A DNA stretch of 64,000 bases from Isoetes taiwanensis (taxonomy: Eukaryota; Streptophyta; Lycopodiopsida; Isoetales; Isoetaceae), in contig JAJEKV010000008.1 of assembly GCA_021234155.1 (NCBI GenBank), forward strand, positions 1,631,521 to 1,695,520, written 5' to 3'. The translations under genes and the position numbers were made by a program. Below, piece after piece: positions 24,236 to 35,700 of this stretch (position 1 is the stretch's first letter; every line of letters starts with the position of its first letter). Under the pieces are notes generated by a model. That model saw only the letters and a list, made by a program, of their open reading frames with translations. It did no database searches and had not been told where the DNA came from.

Positions 24236-26060
24236 TCTTCTTTGGAGCCCCTTGTCCCGACCCCCACTTGGAGGGAGATATCCTCCAAGCCCAAGCTCAG
24301 GGCCAAACCCAATCAGCTGCCTAGGCATGCCCACAAGCTGCTAAACCCATGCATCAGAGCCCGCCTGGGACAACCAAGATGAGGGGCTACCATGGAAACG
24401 GCCTCGACCAGACATCACAGACAAGGGAGAGGCCTCTTCCATGAAGAGGGAGGTACGGGCCAAAGCCCAATCAACAAGACCGGCCCAACAAGCTGAGAGT
24501 CTTTGGAGCCATCTCAAGGCCGACATTGAGAATAACAATGCACGCATTGCAGGCCTGACAACAGAGATCTGGTCCTCCGGTACTCCATGTGCAAAGGTCC
24601 ATAGGGGCCACGGCCGAGCCACACCAGCCACGTACCGGGATGACGCGCAGGACACACTTGCGCTACTAGCGAGACCAGCACTACCACCACACCACCACCA
24701 AGCCACCCCGTGCCACCACCATCGGCGGCAGGCTGCAGCCCCACACGACATTGACCCACAGGCCACATGCTTTGGCGGCCGCAGGGCAGAGGCATCCGCG
24801 GTCGAGGGGGAGTCGCGGGACTAGTCGGCGGGGATGTGCATTTTAAGCCCACCAAATGTGCTACAAACCCTCAAGGCTACTCATTCTTTGCCCCAACTCC
24901 GGTTGATCCCGCTCCTACCCGGCCGGCTCCGGCTCCACCACTCATCACGCTCCCTTAGTGGCCATTGCCCCTCAATCATATGCTACCTCTGCTCCCATTG
25001 CTTCCCCTCCCCCCCCCCCCCCCCACCTACGCTCCCGCTCTTTCTCCATAACCCGGTTTGCCTATGTAACTGCTGCGACAAATAGAAAATGTGCCTTCGG
25101 GTGGTCTCCTAGAACTGTCGGAATTCCCATGGCAGAAGGGAAATAGTCTCAACTCCGTGGCTGCAGCAATGGATCTCATCTTCCTCATGGAGACATGGGA
25201 ACATGGAGGGCATAGGCTACTCGATCTTCCGGGATACCATCATTTTTCAGTATTCAATAGCTGCACAGGAAAGAAGGGATACAGGGAGGGTTGCCTATTA
25301 TTACCGGATATCTTTGATGCAGCCAATCTCTTTACACAAGACAGACAGACATAACCGGTACCTGTGGGTCCGCGTGCATAATTGTAGTGGCAGCCCTAGT
25401 CTCTTCCTGGTCGCCTGCTACTTCCCTCATGCAGAGAGCAACTTCTATCACAGCCACTCAGATGTGGATAGGATGAATCCTTATGTCGATTTGTATGATG
25501 ACATCCAGCAACACAAGCAGTTGGGTAGTGTCGTACTCCTTGGAGATTTCAATGCTCGAATAGGAGTGAAGCGACCCAGGAGACTTGACCCCCTGGCAGA
25601 TGATGTGCTGCAGCTATGTCATGCAGAGGCAACTTGGTTACGAACATCAGATGACAACTAGGTCATGCGCTTTGGTAGGTAGTTGCTTCTGCTATGCGGT
25701 ATCTTTGACTTGGTGATTTGAATGGCCTGATACAGTGGCCCTCTTCCTGCAAATGCACTTGTAGACAGGAGAACTAGAGCGGAAATGGTGGATTATCTCT
25801 TAGTGGTTGAGTAGGATATGCCTATCATCAATCACTTTCAAGTAGGTACAGATACTTGAGACGAGGAGGCTGACTCAGATCGCCTTCCACTCTACCTGAA
25901 GCTGGCCTTGCAGGTAGTCAGAACTCCCTCAATGGCAGCTTCTCGCCAACCTCAGTTGCGACTGTATTACGAACAGGCAGAGAGGCTTACGCCGAAATGC
26001 TCACAGATGACTGGCAAGAATTTTGCAAGCCACCATGCTAGAGCAGCGTATCACTATTTT
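24236..26060 (+). mobile_element. LINE 5' part: ORF1-like region plus endonuclease
   Basis: The GC-rich first 850 bases resemble a LINE ORF1 region, with an open frame at 24441-24824 rich in Ala, His and Arg but without a domain that I recognise. The endonuclease domain starts near 25106 (VVS*NCR, where a TAG replaces the usual Trp codon of SWNCR). It continues with METWEHGGHRLLDLPGYHHF (about 25187-25246) and VVLLGDFNARIGVKRPR (about 25535-25585), the catalytic motifs of apurinic-type LINE endonucleases. The same downstream block as in copy A (LCGIFDLVI) follows at about 25690. Homology stops at about 26060, before the reverse transcriptase. Losing the 3' half is the opposite of normal 5' truncation and points to a later deletion or recombination. 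Frameshifts and stops make it inactive. Confidence 0.75.
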
Positions 26061-26832
26061 GCCGATAATTTTATATTCGAAACTTTTTGGAAGGCGATAA
26101 GTTTTGCATATTTAAGAATTTATATAGTGCATATGGCGACAAATGTTAATCACTAACGTATTTTGTGTCGTACTTGTAAGGATGTCTAAAATCCTACCAT
26201 AGCATTGTTGCCGTGACGCCAACATAATGATACACCTAAGTGCCACTAACTAATGTTGCAAGCTCCCATTTTGTTTTGATGATCGTATAGAGTAGTATTT
26301 TTTTTAATATGGTTGCACCCCATTGTAAAGACACCAAAATTGCTTTATTACATTCTGTAGATATTTAAGGCATAGTTATGGCACAAAGAAAATTCAAAAC
26401 CTTCACCTCTATACTCCCTGGCTATATGGAATTGGTAACTCTATGGTTTCTAAGTAGGCGATCTGTGTGAGATTCAAGAATTGAGATTGTTGATAAAGAG
26501 GCGAAAAAACTCCTTCATTAAGTTCATATAGTTGGCGAATGTGGTAGAAGATGGAAGGCTTCTCTACAAAAATTTGGCGAATTAATCTCATTATTTTACT
26601 GACGGAAACCTACTAAACATAGTGGCAATTTTTTTAAAAATTCAAAAATATAACAATTTTGCGATAAGTAGCCACTAAAATCAACATTGTGCTTCATGAT
26701 TGCGTTTTAGTTGACGTGGGAAGTAATTCCGAAAAACAAAAAGCTTCCTTAATATAGCTATTATGTACATACTGAAAAAACGGATATGTATTTGAAATGT
26801 GATACATCTCTTACTCTACATTTGGCCAAATG
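26061..26832. other. Spacer before the gypsy gag, no 5' LTR seen
   Basis: I searched this stretch by eye for the gypsy LTR end (CCCAAACCCTAAACA at 49116-49130) and did not find it. The sequence is AT-rich and non-coding. The 5' LTR and the start of gag of the gypsy element therefore appear to be missing. Confidence 0.4.
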
Positions 26833-27072
26833 TAGGACACCCTAGCTTTCTTTTACCCACCAATGGCTCAAGCTAACAAAAGCCATTGGAAACAAAATTG
26901 GCAGGACATGAAGGCAGCATTCCTAGCCCACTATAGTTCTTCTGATGACGACCAACAACTACTGAAACAACTCAATGAGCTCCAACAACAAACCACAGAG
27001 TCTGCCAGAGACTTTGCTGAGCACTTGATTATTCTTGTCAACAAACTCAAAGAGTATCTTACGCAGAGCTAG
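26833..27072 (+). pseudogene. gag capsid-like domain, gypsy element
   Basis: The reading 'W..DMKAAFLAHY..DDDQQLLKQLNELQQ..TESARDFAEHLIILV' is the retrotransposon gag domain signature (a Trp, then F..Y, then leucine-spaced helices, then ES..DF). An in-frame stop (TAG) lies directly upstream of the first recognised codons near 26833, so the N-terminal part of gag is lost. The frame ends at TAG at 27070-27072, and gag-like sequence continues in other frames to about 27440. Confidence 0.7.
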
Positions 27073-27433
27073 ATTTTAGTATGGTTCCTGCAAGGTTTGC
27101 CTCCAGCTATTCGTCTCATGACATAATATTTGCGTCCCAAGTCCTTAGATCACGCTATAGAATTGATGAATCATTCGGTCAATGTGTCTTTCCATAGGTT
27201 CCCCTTGTCGGACCTCCCTTTTATGCCACCTGCTCTGATTTCTCATCACCAACAGACCTCCTCATTGCAAATACTATAATATGTGCAATCGTGCCATGGA
27301 AGAATACACGCGTGCTAACCCCATGTCCTTCCACCAAAAACTTGTCTTCCAAGTCCAAACCACGTCTATGCACTTTCAGTCAACTTCACAGTCTCAACAA
27401 ACCTAGCCACAATGTGGACATTCTTCACCGCAA

Positions 27434-27480
27434 CCTCTTAGTGTTATCATTGTAGAGAATGGGACCACACCACTACTATA
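27434..27480 (+). pseudogene. CCHC zinc knuckle of the gypsy gag
   Basis: In the frame after a stop the reading is CYHCREWDHTTTICP, a C-x2-C-x4-H-x4-C nucleic-acid-binding knuckle. It sits between gag and protease as expected for a Ty3/gypsy polyprotein. Confidence 0.7.
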
Positions 27481-28181
27481 TGCCCTCAACTTCCTCAAGT
27501 TCAAGTTCTGCTACCTGGTACCAACCAGGCTGCTTCAGTCCGCCTTATTATGTATCAACTTTGGGTAGCGAATGGCGAACAAGGTCCACGGCCTATGCTA
27601 AACCACCACGTGCTCCCCAGCAGCAACATCAACCTACACAAGCTACCCCTCAGGCTACATTGGATCAACAGGCTTAGGAAGAGATCTATCAAGCTTTGAA
27701 TCCTTTGGTTCAACAATCCAATTGGGTTGGTTTAGTGTCACGCCAAGCCCATGGTACTCATCCCTATCATCTCACACCTCAGGACACACGGCCTGCCTTT
27801 GCAGTTACTACTGTCCCTCAGGACTCTACCACCAAAATGGCTAATTTTAAGCCAGATCTTGCCTCAGGTCATGTCCAAAGTTCGCTAGAGTATCCTTCGT
27901 CTCATGCAAGCAGCTGAAGGATGCATGCTCACCAATGTTCATGCCACCACTCAAGCTCAACAACGGGCGGCTGACCCCTCTGTCTCCATGCCAACTCCAC
28001 GCACTTGGACATATCCAAACATTGCTGCTGAAGTAGAGCGCTTAAAGGAAGTATCCACTTCCTTACCCATGGATCCAGCACCTCTTGACACGGCTAGTGC
28101 AAGGACACAAGTTTTTTTGGAGTTACAAGAGGAACTTGCAAAAATAAAGATTCCTCTTAATCTGTCCACGATCTTTAAACT

Positions 28182-28646
28182 TTGTCATGCTCTTTGGGAA
28201 CAATTGCTTTTGCCTACTCTTTTTGTTGGTGCAGTGGCCACTTCCACACCCATGGTTATACTCAGACCAATGGAGGTAGTGCAATCAATCTCATCACGGA
28301 TAAACTTCGCCAACAACTAGGCATCAAGCAATTATATCACGTTTTTTATGATATCAAACTTGCCAATGGTCACATCACGCGTCAACAAGATATTATTCCT
28401 CAGCTGACAATTAACATTGGCGATCTCAATTTTCCTCTGGAATTTGGTGAAGATCTGAGTGACTATGAAATGTTTGTTGGATGTCCCTTCCGTCGACAGG
28501 CTAAGAGCATACATTATTGGGCCACATGCCAACTTGTTATCACAGATGGTCATTTAAATGCTACTATAGATTTAGAAATGAGGCAAATCATCACGGTTGA
28601 GCATGTTGAACCATCTCGGTCAGATAGCGACTCTGATGATGTTTAA
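28182..28646 (+). pseudogene. Retropepsin-like protease region, gypsy element
   Basis: The frame contains NGGSAINLITDKLRQQLGI at about 28260-28316, the place where an active retropepsin has D-S/T-G-(A/S).N.I. The catalytic Asp-Ser/Thr-Gly is replaced by Asn-Gly-Gly. It is followed by hydrophobic 'TINIGDLNFPLEF' and 'EMFVGCPFRR', where the family usually has an 'ILG.P(F/W)' flap segment. An acidic tail (PSRSDSDSDDV) ends the frame. The changed active site and frameshifts on both sides show that it is dead. Confidence 0.6.
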
Positions 28647-29437
28647 AGTACTTATCAAGTCCAAGCTCCTGCTGCTGAGTTGCTCTATCTACCTAATCCT
28701 GAGTATGTTGATCCTTGGGGAGACATGAATCTCGATCAGGATCATGCGATTGCTATCTTGCTTGATCTTTATCTTGTGCCTTGTAATCAGGTCAACTTAA
28801 TAGATTCCTATAAGAAGCCAGAATGACCTCCTTCTCCGTGGATACTGCAACCATCATGAACAAATCCCTTGTTGATCCAAAACAGTTGCCTCTGTTCTTC
28901 ACCACCCCTAGTGCATCATTCTTCACCACTACTAGTGCATCACTATTGGTTCTTCTACACCCACCAGCCCATATGGTAACGGATGCTAATTTTTCCGCAC
29001 ATCCAAACTCCTAAAATGGAGATCCTTGAATTAGGACAAAATCAACCCATTCGATTAGCAATTGGTCTCTTTCCATTTTAGAGAAAAAGTTGTCTGCCTT
29101 TTCAAGAAATTTGAGCATATTTTTGCGTGGAGCTACACAGATTTAAGAGGCATTAACAAAGAGTTAGATGAGCTTACTACACCCACCAAACCTGACTCTT
29201 GCCCCATCTAGCAACGACAATATCGGCTCAACCCAAATTATCGTGACCGTGTGAAAGCTGAAATCGATAAACTTCTGGTAGCAAGTCTTATTTACGAAGT
29301 CAAATATCAGAATGGGTGAGCCATATTGTTATTGCTCGTAAGCACAATGGTAAGATCCGCGTTTGCGTGGACTACATCAGGCTACAGAGCATGACCATTT
29401 TCCACTACCTGTCATGAATCAAGTTCTTGAAGAAGTG

Positions 29438-29548
29438 TGTTTGGGGTCTGGGTTTGGGAACTCCTGCAAGACAGCCCTATGTGAGGACCCTTGAACAAGG
29501 TGACGGTGCAAACGCACTAATGACCTGTGGTGCAATTGCAGATTCCTT
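29438..29548 (-). mobile_element. LTR 3' end fragment, reverse orientation
   Basis: The first 52 bases after the break in the gypsy RT (TGTTTGGGGTCTGGGTTTGG...) are the reverse complement of the end of the gypsy 3' LTR at 49079-49130 with about 70 percent identity by eye, including 'AAGACAG.CCT'. It is therefore the 3' end of an LTR of a related family lying in the minus orientation. Its 5' part is at 46915-47241. The junction base is preceded by AAGTG, which recurs at the far side of the insert. Confidence 0.65.
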
Positions 29549-29875
29549 TTTCAAAAAAACATAAATTCGACAGTTTTGACCATTTAAAAAAAACAACTAC
29601 CAAAAAATAAAGTTGCATTCCAAATATGGCCAATTTTAAAAGTGGGCGACAGATTTTGTGTTAAGACACACTAAGAAGTGCACTTTCTTACGACACAAAA
29701 ATACAAAGGGAAGGAAGAAAGTCTATGCGCACATAGACAACAAAGTTATATTTCAATAATTTAATACAATAATATAGGCACTTAAAAAAATGTCCTTTTT
29801 TTTAGCACACATTAAATATCAAGAGGAGGTTCCTTGTCAACAAGTTCGTCATCAGAATCTGCAGGAGGGAGAACC
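29549..29875. other. Left edge of the inserted DNA-transposon region
   Basis: A non-coding stretch with one CTATGCGCACATAG (about 29723-29736), a variant of the palindrome that clusters at 31.7-32.0 and 39.8-40.9 kb. I could not find a terminal inverted repeat matching the right edge near 41.5 kb. Confidence 0.4.
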
Positions 29876-30960
29876 TTAGTAGAGTACATCGGGATTAACT
29901 TCCTCGATTAATGCGGCATCCTTCTCTTCCACAACCTTTTGAAGCTCTTCCACGGGGAACAAGCTCGGCGAACTTCGGCGGATCGTTGGTGTTTCAGGTG
30001 AGTGGAAAGCAAAGGCTCGAGCTTGAAGCTGCGGGATTACCATCCTTATCCTTAAGGCCAACCTCCCGCTTTTTCATCCGGGTGTCGCGCGAGAGAACTT
30101 ATTCGATTTTATATAAACCACGTAATCCTTATCAAAATCAATTGCAAAGGCAGTTGCGACCCTTTTTTAAAGCACAAGCCAAGGTGGTCCACGACCACGA
30201 AGGCATCGGCGACCCGGTCACTGGGCGTGAAAACATCTCTAAAAGGGTATTAATAAGGCATTGAGGCTTTCGATAAGGATTGACTATACGACCACGTATC
30301 TGGGTGCATTAATTTCGAATGATCTGGCGGGAATTGAAACGATTACACAAATCCATTCCGGCGGTATTATAGTGCAAAATGCTTCTGCGCCCACCAATCT
30401 TTGTGGTAACCAATGTGCATCCGTTCCCAAACATTTACAAGCCTTGCACCACCGCCATTTCCTCTTACATTCGTCTTCAACCTGCAACCGCAACCAATGA
30501 GTTATTGTGCTGCTATGCATAGCAAAAGAAATAACTTATCAAATGGTTTTGCCAGAATAACCCGACTTTAAGTGCTCTCTCATTGACTTGTACCATACCC
30601 TTTGATTACTTGAATGAAAAACTACTATCCTCCAAAGCGGTGCAGTATTTATTTTGACGAAACGTCTTAAGAAAGAATCAAATTCAGCATAAGTAAAAGG
30701 AGAATCATCTCCTCGACTATCAGGTAGCTTGAACCCATAAGGAATATCGCCAATACACAACGAATAATTGCCGATTTCAACGTATGGTCAAGTTTGACAC
30801 AATTTCCATGATATATCTGGTATAAACAATTTTGGCCAAACATGTCAAACCTTTCAAATTCTGTTGGTACAAAACTTTGCTCAGCTTCTTCCTTCTTCTT
30901 AAGCTTGGCGCGCTCTTCCTTGGCAAGTCTAACCATGTTAAGAAACCCTGGCGGCATCGG

Positions 30961-31690
30961 GTCCTTCTTTTTCTTTTTTTCTTTTTTTGAAGAACCGTGG
31001 TCGACAATATATTAAAAGAATGGTAATGTTACAAAGCAAGTGAGGAGGAAGGAGGCGCCCAAAAGAGACAGTGATACCTCGACACTCCACAACAACCGCA
31101 ACTCTACCGCCAGACAAAAGACCATCACCATCTACCACACCCAAGAAGTCCCGCCAAATGGAAAACTTCCGCTCTACTAATCCGGGAACACCAAAAAGCT
31201 TTGAAATAGCTTGTACCGAAGTCGAGGAATCGAGAGGTCGCAGGCTTGCTGAATCCCCCGAAAGATCCACAACCGCCGCTTCCAAATCAACCACACCAAC
31301 CAAGGCACGCCGACGGATGCAAGGCTTGCTGCCCGTGACGAGCGCCAAACACCGGGATACACATGAAGCAAGCAATTGTTGGCTATTCAATCTCACCAAA
31401 ATGAGCCCCGACCCAATCCCCGGACAACCCGTAGAATGAGGGCATAAAACCGCATAATGCTCCACGCCTCACGATGAAGGCCACAACAAGGGCAAAGAGG
31501 GCTCACACCTGGCCTAAACCGACTCACAAGGACATTCACCCCGTCATGGTGATTGCACCACCCGCCCACATAAGCACCCCGAACCTTCGGTGGGAAGTGA
31601 GCTCCATGTCCACGTCCAAACCGAGCGCCATCGAGAACCCGGAAGCTGCAGAGACCACTTGCCTGAAGGGGGCAGAGTGTCTAAAACCAC
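30961..31690 (-). mobile_element. L1-type LINE 3' fragment in the methyltransferase gene
   Basis: Read on the minus strand, the piece begins with a zinc-knuckle-like LCPCCGLHRE and a zf-RVT tail (VGVPWLVWLIWKRRLWIF, about 31255-31310). It ends with TTGTAACATTACCATTC..TTTTAATATATTGTCGACC..TTCTTC and an A-rich tail with G interruptions (30961-30994). The same family left the tail at 12181-13035. It separates the N-terminal part of the methyltransferase-like gene from its catalytic part. The 5' junction is near 31690, where the palindrome-bearing tandem repeat begins. Confidence 0.8.
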
Positions 31691-32035
31691 AGAACACAGC
31701 TTTAGTAAGAACAAGAAGACTAAAGTTCAAAGTGTCTTCCTATGCGCCAAGATAGCAACATAGTAACAGACTTCTTGTGGTGCTATGTCCGCAGATAGAC
31801 ACAAACGAAAGCGACTTTAGTAAGAAGAAAAAATAGAAGTTCCGAGTGTTAGCCTATGCGCGCATAGCACCACAGTAACAGACTTCTTGTAGCGCGAACG
31901 CGCGCATAGCCACACAACAAGAAAACATCTTTAATAAGAAGAAAAAACAGAAGTTCCGAGTGTTAGCCTATGCGCGCATAGCACCACAGTAACAGACTTC
32001 TTGTAGTGCTATGCGCGCATAGGCGTGTACACAAC
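31691..32035. repeat. 115-bp tandem repeat carrying CTATGCGCGCATAG palindromes
   Basis: Three consecutive units of about 115 bases each share 'CTTTA.TAAGAAGAA', 'AGAAGTTCCGAGTG', 'CCTATGCGCGCATAGC', 'CACAGTAACAGACTTCTTGT' and a second palindrome near the end. Unit 1 is the most diverged. Each unit therefore offers two copies of a 14-base perfect palindrome about 50 bases apart. The same palindrome forms a separate cluster at 39.79-40.16 kb. Confidence 0.85.
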
Positions 32036-32518
32036 AAGATAAGTACGGGAACAACAAATTTTGCCGGTTCAGTAAAATTGAGCGTATTGGTTTATCTTTT
32101 CATCGGAGCGACCATGTAGGGTATAATTCTTTAACTTTTTCCTGTGTGTCACGGTTAAGGTGGACCATGAGTTTTCTGCCGACAGAGTGCACAATCCTTT
32201 TGGGCGAAAAAGTAAGGAGTGTTAAAAACTCGGAACGTAAACTACCGGCAAGAACCGTCTTTGAAACGTAAACTACTTGTTTGAATTCACCGTGCATCTC
32301 TTCCAAGCTAAAGTGGCCATTCACCACCTTCTGCAGCACCTCACAATCTTTTTCTGTATTTTTTAGACCTTGCATTTCCCTCCAGACCATGATACCCATG
32401 TCCTTCTGTTTTGCTTTTTGGATCCTTCACCTTTCCTTTGGATTTCAGTGTACCCTCAGCAAACATATCAAACTTTACTTTTCTCTTGGATGAAGCTTGA
32501 AGTCCGGTAAGTGCCACC

Positions 32519-32539
32519 TTTTTTTTTTTTTTTTTTTTT
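32519..32539. repeat. Poly(T) tract
   Basis: A run of about 21 T lies just upstream (minus-strand sense) of the N-terminal methyltransferase-gene exon. It could be the tail of an old minus-strand retroposon or simple sequence. Confidence 0.7.
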
Positions 32540-32549
32540 GATCAAGTTC

Positions 32550-32703
32550 ATCTACGGGCCTTTTTTGTGCCTTTGTATTTTTAAAAACGGATGGTATATA
32601 GGCCTTAGTGCCTTCATTTGATCTCACCCCCTTGTTGATCTCACCCCCTTGTGAAACAGGCCTTAGTGCCTTTGGTTGTAATGGCCTTGTGCCTCTTTGA
32701 ATA
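32550..32703. repeat. Degenerate GGCCTTAGTGCCTTT repeats, left of the Helitron
   Basis: The motif GGCCTT.GTGCCTTTTTGAAT occurs repeatedly here and continues directly after the Helitron at 36706-36910. The Helitron thus landed inside one degenerate short-unit array. Confidence 0.7.
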
Positions 32704-32729
32704 TCTTCTTTTTTAAAAAGGCAAGGGGT

Positions 32730-32778
32730 TGGGAAATGTGCCTGGAACGCCGCATGTAACGCCGCATGCGGCGTTCCC
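32730..32778. repeat. Subterminal hairpin of the Helitron
   Basis: GGAACGCCGCATG (about 32742) and CATGCGGCGTTCC (about 32765) form a 13-bp inverted repeat within 30-75 bases of the Helitron 5' end. It is GC-rich in an AT-rich context. Subterminal inverted repeats are common in Helitrons; a role here is inference. Confidence 0.65.
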
Positions 32779-35700
32779 TTGCCCCCTTGCGGGACGCTAG
32801 CTATTAAATACGAATTTTGAAATTTCGGGAGGCTTATTGAATACGAATTTTGCCTTCTCTCTTTTAGCCTTCACTCCCAGACAGTCCGCTCGCCCATCTC
32901 TTGCCGGAAAACCAGTCTCCTCCATAGAGCATTTGAAGTTCATGATCGGGAAGCCTGGAGCCTGGGTATTTGAAGTTTATGATCTGGAAGACTGGAGCCT
33001 GCCAGAGTTGAGCTGTTTGATTTTCTTATCTTCATCATTTTCTTTGGTTGTAAGATCTGACCATGTTCATTAGCAGCTTGGGGTCGTTGGCCTTCTCTTG
33101 CGACCAGGAGCACATCACATGCAGAATCATTGCTTACTTTTAGCAGGAGCTGGAGCTTTGCGTGGCATTTTTTGCTGGAGGTTTGTAAAACAGTAGGTTT
33201 TTATTTTCAGCCTTTGCATGCATGGCCAGAGATGTATTCGGCTACCAGAAAAACATCAAGGTAATTTTTTTCTTCAGATGTATCTGTTTCTTCCGACATT
33301 TTTCTTCAGAGGTTTCATTTATCTAAGAGGCATTTTCAGAGTAAGCTTGAAGAGTAAGCGAGTTCGGCAAAAGGATATATTTGTTGTCCCCTTCTTCCGG
33401 CCCCATTCCTTCACGCCCATTTCTTCAAAGCCATGCACTGTTCACAAATCCCGATTTCATCTGTTCAAGAAACAAAACGAAGATCTTCATTGTTGTTTCG
33501 GCAGCCAGCATGCATTATGTTTCGGACTTTTCAGGGTTCCAGCGTTTTGGCCAATTCTAGGGCAAGAGGATCGAATTTCCGTGGGCATCAGTCTGTGCAT
33601 TTCGTTTTTTGCTCTTTCTTGATTATTTGGCAATATTATTGGTTTTCTTGCAGTGCAAATAATGTAAGACGGTGGCGCCCAGAAATTGATAGCTCGGTAT
33701 AGCCGTTCTGGCCAGTGCAAGCGAGAAAAAAGGGAAGCGAAGCAACCAGGCATGTTCATTTTGACATTGGATGCTTCGGCCATGGCTTCTCACAATTTAT
33801 CTGTAGTGGCATTCCAGGCACAGGTTTTCCATCACCTCTAAATCTTATGACATTCCCTGTACTTTCTTAGATTCTTTCGTATATTTAAAATCATGCATGG
33901 ACTCTGAAATGTGTTTCCTACAGTATACAAAGTTTTGGACTTGACACATCCCTGAAATTTCTTGCAAGACAAGGTACTGTTACAGAACTTCCCTTTCTGC
34001 CTTTACAATTTCTATCATTTGTTTCGTTCATATTTCAAAATCGTGTAAGCATTCTTTGATTCTTTGTATGCAATCATCATTCAGAATAATTGTAATAGAT
34101 TCATTGTGCTTTGCTCTTACTTTGTTTTACTCTTCCTCTGCGTAAGATTTGATTGAAACTATTAGCATATGTGCATTAGTTTGAATCCTTTTGACTATTC
34201 TGAAGTGTAGTTGTATAACATAATTTATGTTTTCTGACTGGAAAATATTGCCTTATGTAAGGTTTTCCAGCTTGCATGTAAAAGTAAGATATAGCTTAGA
34301 AAGTGAGTATCAGCCATGTTTAATGCAATTGATCGCATAACCCTTTCAGCTTCGCATCTTTTAGCATTTACTACAAAAACATGCATGATATGTCATGTTA
34401 ATGTGTACAAATTCCTTTAGAAAGTTTTGGGGGTTTGTGCTTTAAAAAACCTTCCTCCAGTCTGAACATTCACTCTTAAGAAGAATTGCATTTGAGCTAA
34501 CAAATGATGTTGCTTTGTTATAAGCAATGATTTTTCTCCTCTTTAATGTTCCTGATTTTACTTGATGCAGCTACGATGTCGGGCATTTTGTTCTCTGTTT
34601 ATCCGCTTATTCTTTTTTACCTATTACTCTATTCTCTATTACCTATATTACTTCTCACCTACTCTACACTGGGCAGTTCTCAAACAGAAGATGATGCTAT
34701 TCTTTAACGGCCCTTTTTGTATGCTGATATCTCATAGTCATTTGGCATAAGCCCTATCGCATAACCAATCTTTACAATAAGTTTCGTTTTTTTCTTTGTT
34801 TTCTAGGATCTGAATATCAAGCAGTTTTCCAGAAAGTGATCATAGATCTAAAGTGAGCTTAGATCTGTGGTGGTTGTTAGAAAAGCGGTTGAAAAACAAG
34901 GATAAGTTCAGACAAGTTCAAGTCTTTATCAAGCGTATGTGTTGTTGATGCATTGTCGAGCAGATTTTTCCAAGCGTATTCAGCACAGCCTCTCACAAGC
35001 AGAAGTATGTGGTTCAGAAAATAAAGGGAAGCATATGGAAAGCTTGCATCAAGCATGGAGAACATGTCATAATTTGGTGTTAGATAGGACTGATGGAATG
35101 CAAATATGCATGACCTTTGAATGCCCACTCATATTGGACATCACTGTACCAAGAACGTTCACATGTATATAGTCTCCACTACAGATGCTTCATTCATAAG
35201 ACTCTGAGCATTTTGTCTCTTCTATCATTTCTAGACATGCATTGAGAACATCCGCAATTGTTATTCAACGTATTACCCAATGAGCACTGTATGGAGCTTA
35301 ATATATGATTTTCAGTCTCCTCCTTGGTTTTGGTAATAAATGATGCAAATTCATGCATTATTTGGTTGCTCTAACTATGCGGCAAGGTGACTAACATTAT
35401 TAGAATGGGAGTAGTTTATTGTGAATCAAGGATTACAGTCATACTCACTATCCCATATGTTATTAAAGTTCTTCTGCATGCACTTACCCATTTTATGTCC
35501 AGTTTACAGTCAAATATTTATTAAAATGGGAGCAAGTTATTGCGAAACTTAAAGGATTAAAGTCATATTCACTATCCCATATGTTTAATATTAAAGTTCC
35601 TTTGATTGCACTTGCCCATTTTAGGTCCACTTACAGATCGCTACATGTCATCCTCACCCAACATATGCCAGCATATGTTCTCTATGATGACGAAGATCAC

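Larger units (their letters stand above)
26833..29437 (+). mobile_element. Ty3/gypsy element, left half (gag, PR, start of RT)
   Basis: This is the 5' half of an LTR retrotransposon, truncated at its left edge and interrupted at 29437. The order is gag, a CCHC knuckle, protease, and the first part of reverse transcriptase. The last sense residues before the break are FPLPVMNQVLEEV (about 29399-29437), which in this family precede 'AGHE.FSFMDGYSGYNQI'. That sequence is found at 47244 onward, after a 17.8-kb insert. The frame is broken several times within each domain. Confidence 0.85.
29876..32520 (-). pseudogene. N6/N4 DNA methyltransferase-like gene, decayed
   Basis: On the minus strand, the pieces line up as a beta-class (motif IV before motif I) amino-methyltransferase of bacterial DPPY type. 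The N-terminal part (32100-32520) has a basic stretch SSKRKVKF and a helical region (EKDCEVLQKVVNGHFSLEEM). Then, after an L1 insertion and a tandem repeat, comes FERFDMFGQNCLYQIYHGNC (about 30798-30860). One frameshift later the frame gives YSLCIGDIPYGF (about 30733-30770), equivalent to motif IV 'L..gDPPYg'. Next are WRIVVFHSSNQRVWYKSM, then DVFTPSDRVADAF (about 30199-30237), equivalent to motif I 'G..VlDpF.GsG'. In another frame GRNCLC and AIDFDKDYV follow (about 30130-30165), equivalent to the motif after the glycine loop. Such enzymes methylate adenine N6 or cytosine N4 using S-adenosylmethionine. DIPY instead of DPPY, loss of the glycine loop, and frameshifts show that it is dead. The family call is from motif order, not from a search. 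Confidence 0.55.

Noticed and set aside
30938-31465. A 175-residue minus frame and a 122-residue plus frame
   Set aside because: They cover an L1 3' fragment; only the zf-RVT-like tail in one frame has meaning.
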